From: Kribbella sp. NBC_00382
GTDB lineage: Bacteria; Actinomycetota; Actinomycetes; Propionibacteriales; Kribbellaceae
Length of the DNA: 64,000 bases
Assembly (NCBI RefSeq): GCF_036067295.1
Contig: NZ_CP107954.1
Location: 7,874,001-7,938,000 of the forward strand
Reading direction: 5' to 3'
The position numbers and the translations under genes are program-made. The notes under the pieces were generated by a model. It was not told where the DNA came from, searched no databases, and saw only the letters and a list, made by a program, of their open reading frames with translations. Of the stretch, positions 22,393 through 32,098 are shown one piece after another. Each line of letters opens with the position of its first letter. Within the stretch, counting starts at the first letter, position 1.

Positions 22393-25230
22393 TTGGAGGT
22401 CACGTTCGTACCCGCCGACCCGCCGCGCGCGGGTCGCTTGGTGCTGTACGGCGACCTCGCAGCGGAAGGCCTGGTCGCACAGGAGAAAGTCGAGCTGGTC
22501 GTCCCCCGAGGAGACCAGATCCGCCGCACCCAGGTGCCCGCTCATGTGCTGTCAGCAGCCGATGGTCTGAGCTATTTGACTCAAGTGGTCGATGACCCAT
22601 CGCCCAGCCGGCGGGCTTGGGCGGCTGCGGCTCTTGCGGGGGTTGGGTTGGTTGGGCGGGGGCGGTTGGTGCCGGATGTCAGTCCTGGTGGGTTCGGGGC
22701 TTGGCGGGTGGCGCCGTTGGATCCGGCGGATCATGGGTGGTTGCGGAGTTTGGCTGCGGCGATGCCGGCGGCTGGGCATGCGTTGGCGATCGAGGGGTCG
22801 CGGCCGCTTCGGTTGTTGGATCCTGAGCAATTGGTACGGGCGTTCTGGGATGCGTTGGCCGACACGTTGGTGCGGACGCCGGCCGCGGCTGTCGCAGTAC
22901 GCGATGGTGCTGGTGCTTTTGCCGCGGTCGAGCCGGTTGCGTTGACGGGGTCGACGGCTTGGCTCGAGGAGACTGCGCGGAGCGAGGAGGCGGGTGCGCG
23001 GCTGGTGTTGCGGATCGAGCCGCCTGAGGATGACTCCGACTTCAGAGCCGTGCTGCAACTGCGCAGTGGGGTGGATCCGAGTCTGCTCGTGGATGTGGCC
23101 GACGTGTGGAACGCGCCTCCCGCAGTACTGGCTGCTTTGGGTGAGCGGGCCGAGACGGATCTCTTGCTGGCTTTGCGTCGTGGGGCTCGGGTCTGGCCGC
23201 CGCTCGGGGCTGCGTTGCGGGACGCGGCGCCTGCGGAGGTACCGGTTGGTGATGCGGCGCTGGATGAGCTGGCCGGGGACAGCGATGCGCTCGACGGAGC
23301 TGGGATCGAGGTGTTGTGGCCTGCGGAGTTGTTTGCGGGCGAGCTGGCGTTGCGGGGCGCTGTTCAGGCGACGCCGACGCCGGGTGCGGTGACCGGTCCT
23401 GACTTCAGCCTGAACGATCTGCTGGCGTTCCGGTGGCGGCCGACGCTGGACGGGCAGGAGCTGACGGAGGCGGAGGTCGCCGCGCTGGCCGAGGCGAAGC
23501 GGCCGATGATCCGGATGCGCGGGCGATGGGTGCGGATCGATCGGGACCTGGTTCGCAAGTTGCGGACCGGTGGGTCGCGGAAGCTTTCCGGCGCGGAGGC
23601 GCTGGGGGCCGCGTTGACTGGGTCGCTGGAGATCGACGGGGAGCTGGTCGCGTTCGACGCAGACGGTTCGCTGCAGGTGATGGTCGAGCGGTTGCGGACC
23701 GCCGAGCAACCTGAGCCGATGGCTGAGCCGGTCGGATTGCGGGCGACGTTGCGTGATTACCAAAAGCGAGGAGTTGCGTGGATGGCGCAGCTGGCCGAGC
23801 TCGGGTTCGGCGGGTGCCTCGCGGACGACATGGGGTTGGGCAAGACGATCCAGGTGATCGCCCTGCACCTCCAGCTGTCGCAACGTGGACGCGGGCCGAC
23901 GCTGGTGGTCTGCCCGTCGACGTTGCTCGGGACATGGGAGCGGGAGCTGATGAAGTTCGCGCCGGACGTTCCGGTACGCCGGTACCACGGGGCTGGGCGG
24001 TCCTTGTCCGATCTGGTGGCTGACGAGGTGGTGCTCACGACGTACGGGGTGGTGCGTCAGGACCATCGCGTACTGGGTGAGATCTTCTGGGGACTGGCCG
24101 TTGCGGATGAGGCGCAGCATGCGAAGAATCCCTTGTCCAGAACGGCTCGCGCGTTGCGGACGTTGCCTGCGGCAACCAGGTTGGCGCTGACCGGTACGCC
24201 GGTGGAGAACCGGTTGTCGGAGCTGTGGTCGATCCTGGACTGGGCGGCGCCGGGGTTGCTCGGGACGCTCGATCGGTTCCGGCACGATGTCGCAGTACCG
24301 GTTGAGCGGTACCACGACGAGGAGGCGACGGCCCGGCTGGCGCGGGTGACGCGGCCGTTCCTGTTGCGGCGGAAGAAGAGTGATCCGGGGATCGCGCCGG
24401 AGCTACCGCAGAAGACCGAGCACGACGTCGTCGTACCGCTGACCGCGGAGCAGGCGACGCTCTATCAAGCGGTCGCCAAGGAGACGCTGGCCAAGATCGA
24501 GGAAGCCGAGGGCATCGCGCGGCGCGGGCTGGTTCTGAGCCTGCTCACGCAGTTGAAGCAGGTCTGCAACCACCCGGCGCAGTTCTTGCATGAGCCTGGT
24601 CCGCTACCTCGGCGCTCGGGGAAGCTGGCCGCGCTGGACGAGTTGCTCGACGTCATCCTCGCTGAGGGCGAGTCGGTCCTGATCTTCAGCCAGTACGTCG
24701 AGATGTGCCGCCTGATCGAGGCGCACCTCGCGGCTCGGCAGGTGCGGACCCTGTTCCTGCACGGCGGCATCGGGGTGAAGAAGCGTGAGCAGCTGGTCGA
24801 GCAATTCCAGGCCGGCGAAGCCCAGGTCTTCCTCCTATCCCTGAAGGCCGGCGGCGTTGGCCTGACCCTCACGAAGGCCACCCACGTCGTCCACTACGAC
24901 CGCTGGTGGAACCCAGCCGTCGAGGACCAGGCCACCGACCGTGCCTACCGAATCGGGCAGGACAAACCAGTCCAGGTCCACCGCCTGGTCACCGAGAACA
25001 CCCTCGAAGACCGCATCTCCACGGTCATCGCTGCAAAGCGCGAACTAGCCGACGCCGTCATCGGCTCCGGCGAAGCCTGGCTCAGCGAACTCTCCGACTC
25101 TGATCTGACAGAACTCGTCGAACTGTCGGCAACCCCAGCCAAGTCCGGCGCCGCCAGCGCCTACAACCCATCAGCAGTAGGCCGCACACCTACTACCCAG
25201 GCTCCCACCCTGGCGGTGGATGATGAATGA
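22390..25230 (+). CDS. SNF2-family DEAD/DEAH-box helicase
   Basis: About 946 aa from the GTG at 22390; in-frame ATG 22360 and GTG 22315 are alternatives. The N-terminal 300 residues are poorly conserved. A SNF2-associated domain with RWRPTLDGQELTEAEV follows. The motor has Walker A DDMGLGKTIQ (Lys485), DEAQ at 573-576, LTGTPVENR, and the C-terminal lobe FLLSLKAGGVGLTL ... DRWWNPAVEDQATDRAYRIGQ. It is an ATP-dependent double-stranded DNA translocase. Its 3' end overlaps the SWIM zinc-finger gene by 11 bp, the conserved actinobacterial SNF2-SWIM pair. The role is probably DNA repair or nucleoprotein remodelling. Confidence 0.95.
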   Translation: MLEVTFVPADPPRAGRLVLYGDLAAEGLVAQEKVELVVPRGDQIRRTQVPAHVLSAADGLSYLTQVVDDPSPSRRAWAAAALAGVGLVGRGRLVPDVSPGGFGAWRVAPLDPADHGWLRSLAAAMPAAGHALAIEGSRPLRLLDPEQLVRAFWDALADTLVRTPAAAVAVRDGAGAFAAVEPVALTGSTAWLEETARSEEAGARLVLRIEPPEDDSDFRAVLQLRSGVDPSLLVDVADVWNAPPAVLAALGERAETDLLLALRRGARVWPPLGAALRDAAPAEVPVGDAALDELAGDSDALDGAGIEVLWPAELFAGELALRGAVQATPTPGAVTGPDFSLNDLLAFRWRPTLDGQELTEAEVAALAEAKRPMIRMRGRWVRIDRDLVRKLRTGGSRKLSGAEALGAALTGSLEIDGELVAFDADGSLQVMVERLRTAEQPEPMAEPVGLRATLRDYQKRGVAWMAQLAELGFGGCLADDMGLGKTIQVIALHLQLSQRGRGPTLVVCPSTLLGTWERELMKFAPDVPVRRYHGAGRSLSDLVADEVVLTTYGVVRQDHRVLGEIFWGLAVADEAQHAKNPLSRTARALRTLPAATRLALTGTPVENRLSELWSILDWAAPGLLGTLDRFRHDVAVPVERYHDEEATARLARVTRPFLLRRKKSDPGIAPELPQKTEHDVVVPLTAEQATLYQAVAKETLAKIEEAEGIARRGLVLSLLTQLKQVCNHPAQFLHEPGPLPRRSGKLAALDELLDVILAEGESVLIFSQYVEMCRLIEAHLAARQVRTLFLHGGIGVKKREQLVEQFQAGEAQVFLLSLKAGGVGLTLTKATHVVHYDRWWNPAVEDQATDRAYRIGQDKPVQVHRLVTENTLEDRISTVIAAKRELADAVIGSGEAWLSELSDSDLTELVELSATPAKSGAASAYNPSAVGRTPTTQAPTLAVDDE

Positions 25231-26545
25231 TCGGACGCCGTGGCAGGGGTGGCGGGAGCGGGACGGGGAGAACGCGGGGTTGCCGGCGGCTAAGGGGGCT
25301 GGGGCTCGGCGGCCGTTTGGGGGGACGTGGTGGGGGAAGGCGTGGTTGGCGGCGTTGGAGCGGCAGGCTCAGCTGGATCCGAATCGGTTGGGGCGGGGAC
25401 GGTCGTACGCACGGCGTGGAAGCGTCTTGGAGATGGTGGTTGATCCGGGGGCGGCGCGGGCTTCGGTGCAGGGCAGTCGGGTTACGCCGTATGTGGTGAC
25501 GGTGAAGATTCGGGCGTTCGACGAGGCCGAGTGGGATGCGGTGCTTGATGTCGTGTCGGCGCAGATCGGGCGGGTTGCCGCGTTGCTTGACGGGGAGTTG
25601 CCGCCGGAGTTGGTCGATGACGCGCAGGCGGCGGGGCTTGAGCTGCTGCCGGATGCGGGTGAGGTGCGGACGGATTGCAACTGCCCGGACTTTGCCGTTC
25701 CCTGCAAGCATTCTGCGGCTGTCTGCTACCTGATCGCCGATGCGTTGGATGAGGATCCGTTCGAGCTGTTGCTTCTACGCGGTAAGCAGAAGGATGAGTT
25801 GCTGTCGGCGTTGAGGGCTCGGCGATCGGCGCCGGGTGAGGCGCCTACGCTTAAACCCAAGCCAGTCGGCGTTGTCGCCAAGGCGGCATTCGCCAGAACG
25901 CCTGGGCCGGTTCCGATTCCCGTACGGCCGTTGAACCAACCGGGCGCGCCTACGGCGGTACAGGTGCTGGATCCTCCGCGCCAATCAGGTGTCGATGGCA
26001 AGGACCTCGTCGCGCTGGCGACGGATGCAGCGAAGCGCGCGTGGGAGTTGGCGGCCGGTGATGGGGACGGCGGGCTCAGCCTGACCCGCGATCAAGACCT
26101 AGCCCGAAGAGCAGCTGGCCTGCTCGGTACGCCGGGCCTCGCCGACCTCGCCCATCGCGCAGGGCTGACGGCTCGGCAGCTGACCAGTTGGGCAGTCGCC
26201 TGGCGCGAAGCCGGCCCCGGCGGCCTCGCCGCGGCAACTGACCCACCGGCCACCAACACTCCGAGTGCGGTAGCCGAGAGGTCAGCCGGAGCGGCGGACT
26301 CCGATCCCGATCCGAGCGCTATCGCCGGGGCGCCGGTCGGGGCAGCGTTCCCTGATCCGAGTGCGATGGCGGAGGGGGTGACGGTGCTTGATGGTGTGGT
26401 TGAGGGCAACTGGATCACGGCGGAGCGGGCGCAGTTGCGGCTGGCGCCGGATGGGCTCTGGTATTTGTTCACCAAGCAGTTCAACGACTGGATGTTGAGC
26501 GCGCCGCCGTCACCGGACCCCGCGGAGCTACTCGGCGGCTCGTGA
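25220..26545 (+). CDS. SWIM zinc-finger protein
   Basis: 441 aa. The SWIM motif CxCx6CxH is at residues 153-164 (CNCPDFAVPCKH). The N-terminal region FGGTWWGKAWLAALE and GRSYARRGSV are typical of SWIM proteins paired with SNF2 helicases in actinobacteria. The C-terminal half has a low-complexity Ala/Pro/Asp linker (about 330-385) ending in a conserved TAERAQLRLAPDGLWYLF block. It overlaps the helicase gene by 11 bp and the convergent DUF1801 gene by 18 bp. It probably directs the helicase to DNA or protein partners. Confidence 0.92.
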   Translation: MMNDRTPWQGWRERDGENAGLPAAKGAGARRPFGGTWWGKAWLAALERQAQLDPNRLGRGRSYARRGSVLEMVVDPGAARASVQGSRVTPYVVTVKIRAFDEAEWDAVLDVVSAQIGRVAALLDGELPPELVDDAQAAGLELLPDAGEVRTDCNCPDFAVPCKHSAAVCYLIADALDEDPFELLLLRGKQKDELLSALRARRSAPGEAPTLKPKPVGVVAKAAFARTPGPVPIPVRPLNQPGAPTAVQVLDPPRQSGVDGKDLVALATDAAKRAWELAAGDGDGGLSLTRDQDLARRAAGLLGTPGLADLAHRAGLTARQLTSWAVAWREAGPGGLAAATDPPATNTPSAVAERSAGAADSDPDPSAIAGAPVGAAFPDPSAMAEGVTVLDGVVEGNWITAERAQLRLAPDGLWYLFTKQFNDWMLSAPPSPDPAELLGGS

Positions 26546-26881
26546 GGCGACGAACGCCTTGGTGAGGTTGGCGATCAGGTCGTACGGGATCGGCTTGGTG
26601 AGCGGGAACTTCAGGGTGGCCTTGCCGGACAGGTACGGCTTGATCTCCGTTGCCAGGTCGTCGGAGAGCGGCGGGAGCGGGTACAGGGAGATGTGGTTCT
26701 TCCAGCCGCTGAAGTACATCAGCGCCTTCCCATCCAGCGTGATCGTGGGGATCTGATAGCTGATCTTCTCCCCCGCGCCGGCCACTGCGCCGTGGATCGT
26801 CGACCGCACCTGCTCCAGGATCGTCTGCACCTCGGCCGGGAACGACGCGAGGTACTCGTCCACGCTCTGAAAGTCCGCCAT
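26528..26881 (-). CDS. DUF1801 (YdhG/YjhX-like) domain protein
   Basis: 117 aa from the ATG at 26881. It matches the DUF1801/iron-chaperone-like family: SVDEYLASFPAEVQTILEQVRSTI, then ISYQIPTITLDGKALMYFSGWKNHISLYP and FPLTKPIPYDLI. The family is cytoplasmic and poorly characterised; relatives of the Fra/YdhG type bind iron. The last 18 bp overlap antisense with the SWIM gene. An upstream in-frame ATG at 26920 would add 13 residues without family match. Confidence 0.88.
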   Translation of the reverse strand: MADFQSVDEYLASFPAEVQTILEQVRSTIHGAVAGAGEKISYQIPTITLDGKALMYFSGWKNHISLYPLPPLSDDLATEIKPYLSGKATLKFPLTKPIPYDLIANLTKAFVASRAAE

Positions 26882-26993
26882 CCCGCCATCGTGACCGGCC
26901 GCGGCCCGCTCGGCAATCACCTACCCTTTCGATCAGGATCGAATAGCTGGAGGCAGTTTGACGAGCGTCAGGGGGCGGAGCGCAGACTCTGGT

Positions 26994-29927
26994 ATGGCCG
27001 ATGGCTTCTGTATCGATCTGCTCGGGCCGTTGACGGTCCGGCACGACCGCGTTCCGCTCAGCGCAGGTCCGATCCGGCAGCAGGCGATGCTGGCAGTCCT
27101 GGCCCTGCACGCCAACCAGGTCACCTCCGCCGAGCAACTACTCGACCTGGTCTGGGACGAGAACCCACCGTCGAGCGGCCTGCGCGTCATCCCGACCTAC
27201 GTCTACCGGATTCGCCAGACACTCCCACCCGAGGTAGCCCTCGAGCGAACGACAGGCGGCTACGTACTCCGGCTGCCACCCGGTGCCCTCGACATCGATC
27301 GCTTCGAGTCGGCGGTGAAGACTGCCAACCAGGCCGAGGATCCAGCCCTGTACCGCGATGCGCTCGCCCTGTTCCGTGGCGAGCCGCTGAGCGGATTGCC
27401 CGGCAACTACCTGGCCAGCCAGCGAAGGCGACTCGCTGAGCGGCGAGACGATGCCCTCAGCGAACGGCTCGGACTGGAGATCGGCGCCGGCCGCTTCGCG
27501 GACGTAGTACCGGAGTTGGCGGCTTTGGTTGCCGAGCGGCCGCTTGACGAGCGGTTCGCCGCGCAGCTGATGACGGCGCTGTTCCACAGTGGCCGGCGGG
27601 CTGAGGCGTTGGAGACCTACGCGCGCACCCGGTCGTTGCTGGTCGACGAGCTCGGGGTCGAGCCGGGGCAAGGCCTGCAGGCAGTTCATCAACTCCTCCT
27701 GCGAGACATCGGTGAGCCCCCGAGCGGTCGCGATGAACTCCCCTACAGCGGTGCGACCTTCATCGGCCGGACGACGGAACTCGAGGCAGTCGTCAAGGCC
27801 CTGCGACCGGGCACTCGTGGCGCGCCGCCGGTTGTCGCCATCGACGGGATGGCGGGGCTCGGCAAGACCGCGCTCGCCGTCCAGGCCGGTCGGCGGGTTG
27901 CGGCGCAGTACCCGGATGGGCAGTTGTTCGTGGATCTGCACGGTCATACGCCTGGTCGCGAGCCACTCGGCGTCGATCACGCGATCGATCATCTGCTGCG
28001 CGGTATCGGCGTACCGGCGGAGAAGTTGCCGTGCGATCCCGCGGACCGTGAGTCACTGTGGCGATCCGAGACGGCCGGGCTGCGGCTGCTGATCGTTCTC
28101 GACAACGCGCCGGACAGCAGGGCGGTGCTGCCCTTGTTGCCTGGGGCACCGACCTGCGCGGTGTTGGTGACGAGCCGGCGGCAACTGGCGAGCCTGGACA
28201 GCAGCCTGCGGCTCGGGCTCGACCTGCTCACCGACGACGAGGCAGTGGCGCTGCTGACGGAGTTGATCGGTACGGAGCGGGTTGCTGATCGCGACGCCGT
28301 GGCCGAGCTGGTGGAGCTGTGCGGACGGCTGCCACTTGCGCTCCGGATCGCCGGTTCGCGTCTCAGGCATAGGCCGTCCTGGCCGATCAGCCATCTCAAC
28401 GAGCGGTTGCGCGCTAGGTTGCTGACCGAGCTCAGCGGCGACACCGATGGAGTGGGGCCGGCCTTCGCTGTGTCCTACGAGCAGCTCACCCGGGATCAGC
28501 AGCTGATGTTCCGGCGACTGAGTCTGATGCCGGCCAGGGACATCGACCGCTACGGAGCCGCCGCTCTCTGCGGGATGACGGCCACCGCGGCCGAGGACGT
28601 ACTGGAGAGCCTGGTCGACGCGAGCCTGCTACTGCAGCCCAGGGCGGGCCGGTTTGAGTTCCACGATCTACTGCGCAAGTACTCGGCTCAGGTGATGACC
28701 ACTGACGACCAGGCGGACGAGGCGATCAGCAGCCTCCTCCGGTACTACGTACGCACCGCCCGCCGCTCCGCAGCGCACCACCACGACCTACTGCCCGACT
28801 CCGTCCGCACGGATCCCGACGGGCCGGATGTGAGCCGGGATCTCGCCTGGGCCGATGCGGAGCGGGCCAACCTGGTCGCTGCCGTCGACCTGTCGGAGCG
28901 CCTCGGGCATGACGAGCTGACGGTGCCCCTGACCGTCGCGCTCGCGCCTTACCTGCACCGGCGTACTCGGCAGGACGAGCTGGACGTAGTACTGACTGCT
29001 GGCCTCGCCGCAGCCCAGCGGGCCGCCGACAGCGCAGGTGAGGCGCGACTGCTGTATCTGCGCGGCCACATCGGTCAGTTCCGCTGCGGCCCCGCTAAGG
29101 GCGTGTGCGACCTGCGACGAGCGGCAGAGCTCGCCAGCGACGAGTCACCGGCCCTGCAGTCGCACATCCTCGGCTCACTCGGCTACACGGTCGGCTCGCT
29201 CGACCTCCAGTCAGACTGGCCCGATCTGCTCCGCGAGTCGCTCCGGCTGGCTCTACTGGCCGACGACCAGCGCGCGACGGTCTCCACTCTCGGCCACCTC
29301 GCAGCACTGCACGCCAGGCAGTGGAACTTCGCCGTAGCCCTCGAGTACTACGAGCAGGCTCTCTCCATGGCTCGTACCCTGGGAGACGAGCGGCTGGAGC
29401 CAAACCTCCTCAACGGCATGGCCGGCTGCCACCTGGACGCAGGCAACGCCCAACCAGCGCTACAGGCAGCTCGTACCGCGCAGGAGCTCGCAGCGACCCA
29501 TGCACTGGAGTTCCCGCTCAGCTACGCGCTCGGCCACCTGGGTGAGGCGTACCGGCAGCTCGGCTGGCATGCGCAAGCTGTGGAGACCCACCGCCGGGCA
29601 GTGGAGATCGCTGTCGACAACTGCACCTACCTGGACGAGGTAGACGCGCGCCTCAACCTCGGCCGCAGCCTGCTGACCCACAGCTGCCGAGACCAGGCCG
29701 AAGACGAGTACCAGCGTGTACTACGCCTCTGCGAGGACCGGGAGTACCCGCTGGGCATTGCCCAAGCCCTGACTGGCCTGGCCGACTGCTACCAGTCGCT
29801 GCAGCCAGGTGAAGCCCGTGAGCTCTTACTCCGGGCCTTGGCCGCAGTCAGCGACGGCGTCCACCCAGTACTGGCCGGCCGGCTTCAAGACCGCCTGGCC
29901 GCAGCCACCTCGGGCCGATCTGCCTAA
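26994..29927 (+). CDS. SARP/AfsR-type regulator: BTAD, NB-ARC and TPR domains
   Basis: 977 aa from the ATG at 26994. Residues 1-90 form an OmpR-like winged helix (FCIDLLGPLTVRH ... RQQAMLAVLALHANQ). Residues 95-240 are the bacterial transcriptional activation domain (ALDIDRFESAV ... LVDELGVEPGQGL). An NB-ARC STAND ATPase follows, with the P-loop GMAGLGKTAL near residue 290, LLIVLDNA as Walker B and GLPLAL-like CGRLPLALRIAGSRL. The C-terminal third is helical TPR-type repeats. Such AfsR/SARP proteins activate secondary metabolism or, here perhaps, the adjacent secreted cellulase gene 126 bp downstream. The target is not proven. Confidence 0.93.
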   Translation: MADGFCIDLLGPLTVRHDRVPLSAGPIRQQAMLAVLALHANQVTSAEQLLDLVWDENPPSSGLRVIPTYVYRIRQTLPPEVALERTTGGYVLRLPPGALDIDRFESAVKTANQAEDPALYRDALALFRGEPLSGLPGNYLASQRRRLAERRDDALSERLGLEIGAGRFADVVPELAALVAERPLDERFAAQLMTALFHSGRRAEALETYARTRSLLVDELGVEPGQGLQAVHQLLLRDIGEPPSGRDELPYSGATFIGRTTELEAVVKALRPGTRGAPPVVAIDGMAGLGKTALAVQAGRRVAAQYPDGQLFVDLHGHTPGREPLGVDHAIDHLLRGIGVPAEKLPCDPADRESLWRSETAGLRLLIVLDNAPDSRAVLPLLPGAPTCAVLVTSRRQLASLDSSLRLGLDLLTDDEAVALLTELIGTERVADRDAVAELVELCGRLPLALRIAGSRLRHRPSWPISHLNERLRARLLTELSGDTDGVGPAFAVSYEQLTRDQQLMFRRLSLMPARDIDRYGAAALCGMTATAAEDVLESLVDASLLLQPRAGRFEFHDLLRKYSAQVMTTDDQADEAISSLLRYYVRTARRSAAHHHDLLPDSVRTDPDGPDVSRDLAWADAERANLVAAVDLSERLGHDELTVPLTVALAPYLHRRTRQDELDVVLTAGLAAAQRAADSAGEARLLYLRGHIGQFRCGPAKGVCDLRRAAELASDESPALQSHILGSLGYTVGSLDLQSDWPDLLRESLRLALLADDQRATVSTLGHLAALHARQWNFAVALEYYEQALSMARTLGDERLEPNLLNGMAGCHLDAGNAQPALQAARTAQELAATHALEFPLSYALGHLGEAYRQLGWHAQAVETHRRAVEIAVDNCTYLDEVDARLNLGRSLLTHSCRDQAEDEYQRVLRLCEDREYPLGIAQALTGLADCYQSLQPGEARELLLRALAAVSDGVHPVLAGRLQDRLAAATSGRSA

Positions 29928-30053
29928 CCGCCGAAGCCGATCTGCATAACCGATCAATGTAAGTCATGGGATGTCCCGCTGTCAGTCAGCGAGATTTCAT
30001 CGATCCGTCAGAGTCTCAGGACGTCCCACCTCCCCCGCCCCAGAGGAAACCGC

Positions 30054-31016
30054 ATGAACCGACGGCACCTGATCGGCGCGGCAGTCGCGCTGGCATTCGT
30101 AGCCACCTGCACCACCGCCCACGCAGCACCCGCAGGCAGTCCTGTCGCGATGACGACTGGTTTCTATGTCGACCCGAACTCCAACCCGGCGACCTGGGTA
30201 CGCGACCACCCGTCCGACACCGCCGCCGCAACCATCCGCACCAACATCGCGGAGAAGGCCGGTGGCCGCTGGTTCGGCAACTGGAGTGGGAACATCCAGC
30301 AGGCGGTGTCGCAGTTCGTCGGCGCCGCGGACACCGCTGACAAGTTGCCGATCCTGGTCGCGTACAACATCCCCGGCCGCGACTGCGGTGGCGACTCCAG
30401 TGGTGGCGCCGGGTCGCCCGAGGCCTACCGCACCTGGATCAGCCAGTTCGCGGACGGCATCGGCAACCGCCCAGCGGTCGTGATCATCGAGCCGGATGCG
30501 CTGGCCCAACTGGACTGCATCCCGGCCGAGGTGAAGCAGACCCGGCTCGACCTGCTCAAGTACGCGGTGAACGAGTTCGCGAGCAAGAACCCGAACACCT
30601 GGGCGTACATGGACGGCGGTAACGCGACCTGGATCGAGGCGGGCGAGATGGCGCGCCGGCTCAACCTGGTCGAGGTGAGCAAGATCCGCGGCTTCGCGCT
30701 CAACACGTCGAACTACTACACGACCGCCCAGTCCGTCACCAAGGGCAACGCGATCCGGGCGGCGCTGAACAGCCCGGCCCAGTTCGTGATCGACACCAGC
30801 CGCAACGGCAACGGCTCCAACGGCCAGTGGTGCAACCCGGCCGGCCGCAAACTGGGCGACACCTCACGCGACGGCAGCCACGTCTCCGGAACGGTCGACA
30901 GCCTGCTCTGGCTCAAGGTCCCCGGCGACTCCGACGGCGACTGCGGATCCGTCCGCGGCATCCCCGCCGGTACCTTCTCCCCCGTCCTCGCCACCAACCT
31001 GATCAGGGGAAGCTGA
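30054..31016 (+). CDS. Secreted glycoside hydrolase family 6 (endoglucanase/cellobiohydrolase)
   Basis: Cleaves beta-1,4-glucan with inversion. 320 aa with a Sec signal peptide (cleavage near AHA-AP, residue 24) and RBS AGAGG 7 nt before the ATG. GH6 motifs: ILVAYNIPGRDCGGDS, and VVIIEPDALAQLDC with the likely catalytic Asp148. Then DTSRNGNG and WCNPAGRKLG. Length and lack of a carbohydrate-binding module mark a single-domain enzyme, most like short actinobacterial endoglucanases. It follows the SARP-type regulator and converges on the SGNH esterase. Confidence 0.95.
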   Translation: MNRRHLIGAAVALAFVATCTTAHAAPAGSPVAMTTGFYVDPNSNPATWVRDHPSDTAAATIRTNIAEKAGGRWFGNWSGNIQQAVSQFVGAADTADKLPILVAYNIPGRDCGGDSSGGAGSPEAYRTWISQFADGIGNRPAVVIIEPDALAQLDCIPAEVKQTRLDLLKYAVNEFASKNPNTWAYMDGGNATWIEAGEMARRLNLVEVSKIRGFALNTSNYYTTAQSVTKGNAIRAALNSPAQFVIDTSRNGNGSNGQWCNPAGRKLGDTSRDGSHVSGTVDSLLWLKVPGDSDGDCGSVRGIPAGTFSPVLATNLIRGS

Positions 31017-31027
31017 CCCGCTCGGAC

Positions 31028-32032
31028 TCAGGTCGCCGAGCGCAGCAGCTTGGTGAGTTCCTCGGTCAGGCGGGCAGCGATCTTCGCGTGCCCGTCGACC
31101 GAGGGGTGGACGCCGTCCGTGCAGTCGGCCTCGGTGATCCACCCGTCCGTACCGACGTACCGGAGCAGCGGATCATCGGCCGCCTTCACCGCCGCCTCGA
31201 TCTCGCTCGCGTGCTTGCCGCTGAAGGGGCTGAGGGCAACGATCTTGCTGCTTCCGTACGCCGATCGCACCCGCCGCAGGTATTCCCCGTACTGCGCAGT
31301 ACTCAGCGTCTCGTCGTTGACGCCCAGATTGAGTACCACCACGTCCGGCTGCTCGACCCGCTCGGCGGGCGACCCGGCGAAGTTCCACCCGAACGACTCG
31401 ATCCCCGCCGGCACCTCCCCGTTCCCGGTCCGGACGACGCCCTGCCGACCAAATCCGACCTGGTACGCCGATGCGCCGAGCGCTCGCGCTGTCAGGTAGG
31501 CGAACGACTTGCTCCCGTCGGCGCCCTCCGACTCGGGGTGAGCGCTGAGCGACCGGACGCCTTGCGTGATCGAGTCGCCGTAGAACTCGAGTCGCGGCCC
31601 ACCGGGTCGGCCGGCCAGGCGCAATCGGGTGTCGGCGTCGAGGACGAGTCCGGCGAAGACGACGGCGCAGCCGAAAGGCGGGTTCCAGCGATTGGCGTGT
31701 TCGTTCACGTCCTTGACGACGATCTCGACCTTGTGGACGCCTGCGTCGGTGGTCAATTCGATGACTGGGTGCTCAACGGCGTACAGGGTGGGTTCGCCCT
31801 CGTCGATCGTGACCCAGAGGTGCGGTGCGGTGGTGAGCCCGCCGATGTCGAACAGCGCCTGCACGGCGGTGCCGTTGAAGGTGAAGGAGATCCGCGATCC
31901 GGAGTTCACCGTGATCGCCAGCCCGGGCTGATGCCCCCACTGCCCCTCCAGCACGATCCGGGGATCCCCCGGCGCCACCACTTCGCCCGCTACAAACGCC
32001 ACGCCACCACTCCCAGCTAGCCCGATTGACAC
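31028..32032 (-). CDS. SGNH/GDSL hydrolase, CE2-like acetyl-xylan esterase candidate
   Basis: 334 aa. The N-terminal ~130 residues look like a beta-sandwich (GSRISFTFNGTAVQALFDIGG ... VHKVEIVVKDVNE). The C-terminal SGNH domain has block I FYGDSITQG (Ser), a Gly, block III LNLGVND (Asn) and block V TDGVHPSVDGH (Asp/His). The two-domain layout recalls carbohydrate esterase family 2. No signal peptide is visible with the GTG start at 32032, and the RBS is poor, so a different start is possible. It follows the GH87 gene by 66 bp on the same strand. Deacetylation of plant or fungal polysaccharide is inferred. Confidence 0.85.
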   Translation of the reverse strand: MSIGLAGSGGVAFVAGEVVAPGDPRIVLEGQWGHQPGLAITVNSGSRISFTFNGTAVQALFDIGGLTTAPHLWVTIDEGEPTLYAVEHPVIELTTDAGVHKVEIVVKDVNEHANRWNPPFGCAVVFAGLVLDADTRLRLAGRPGGPRLEFYGDSITQGVRSLSAHPESEGADGSKSFAYLTARALGASAYQVGFGRQGVVRTGNGEVPAGIESFGWNFAGSPAERVEQPDVVVLNLGVNDETLSTAQYGEYLRRVRSAYGSSKIVALSPFSGKHASEIEAAVKAADDPLLRYVGTDGWITEADCTDGVHPSVDGHAKIAARLTEELTKLLRSAT

Positions 32033-32098
32033 CTCATCTTAAGTAGCCAGCCCTCCCGCGGCGGTCAGGGGCGCGGGAGGGCTGGGGGTTGGGGATCG

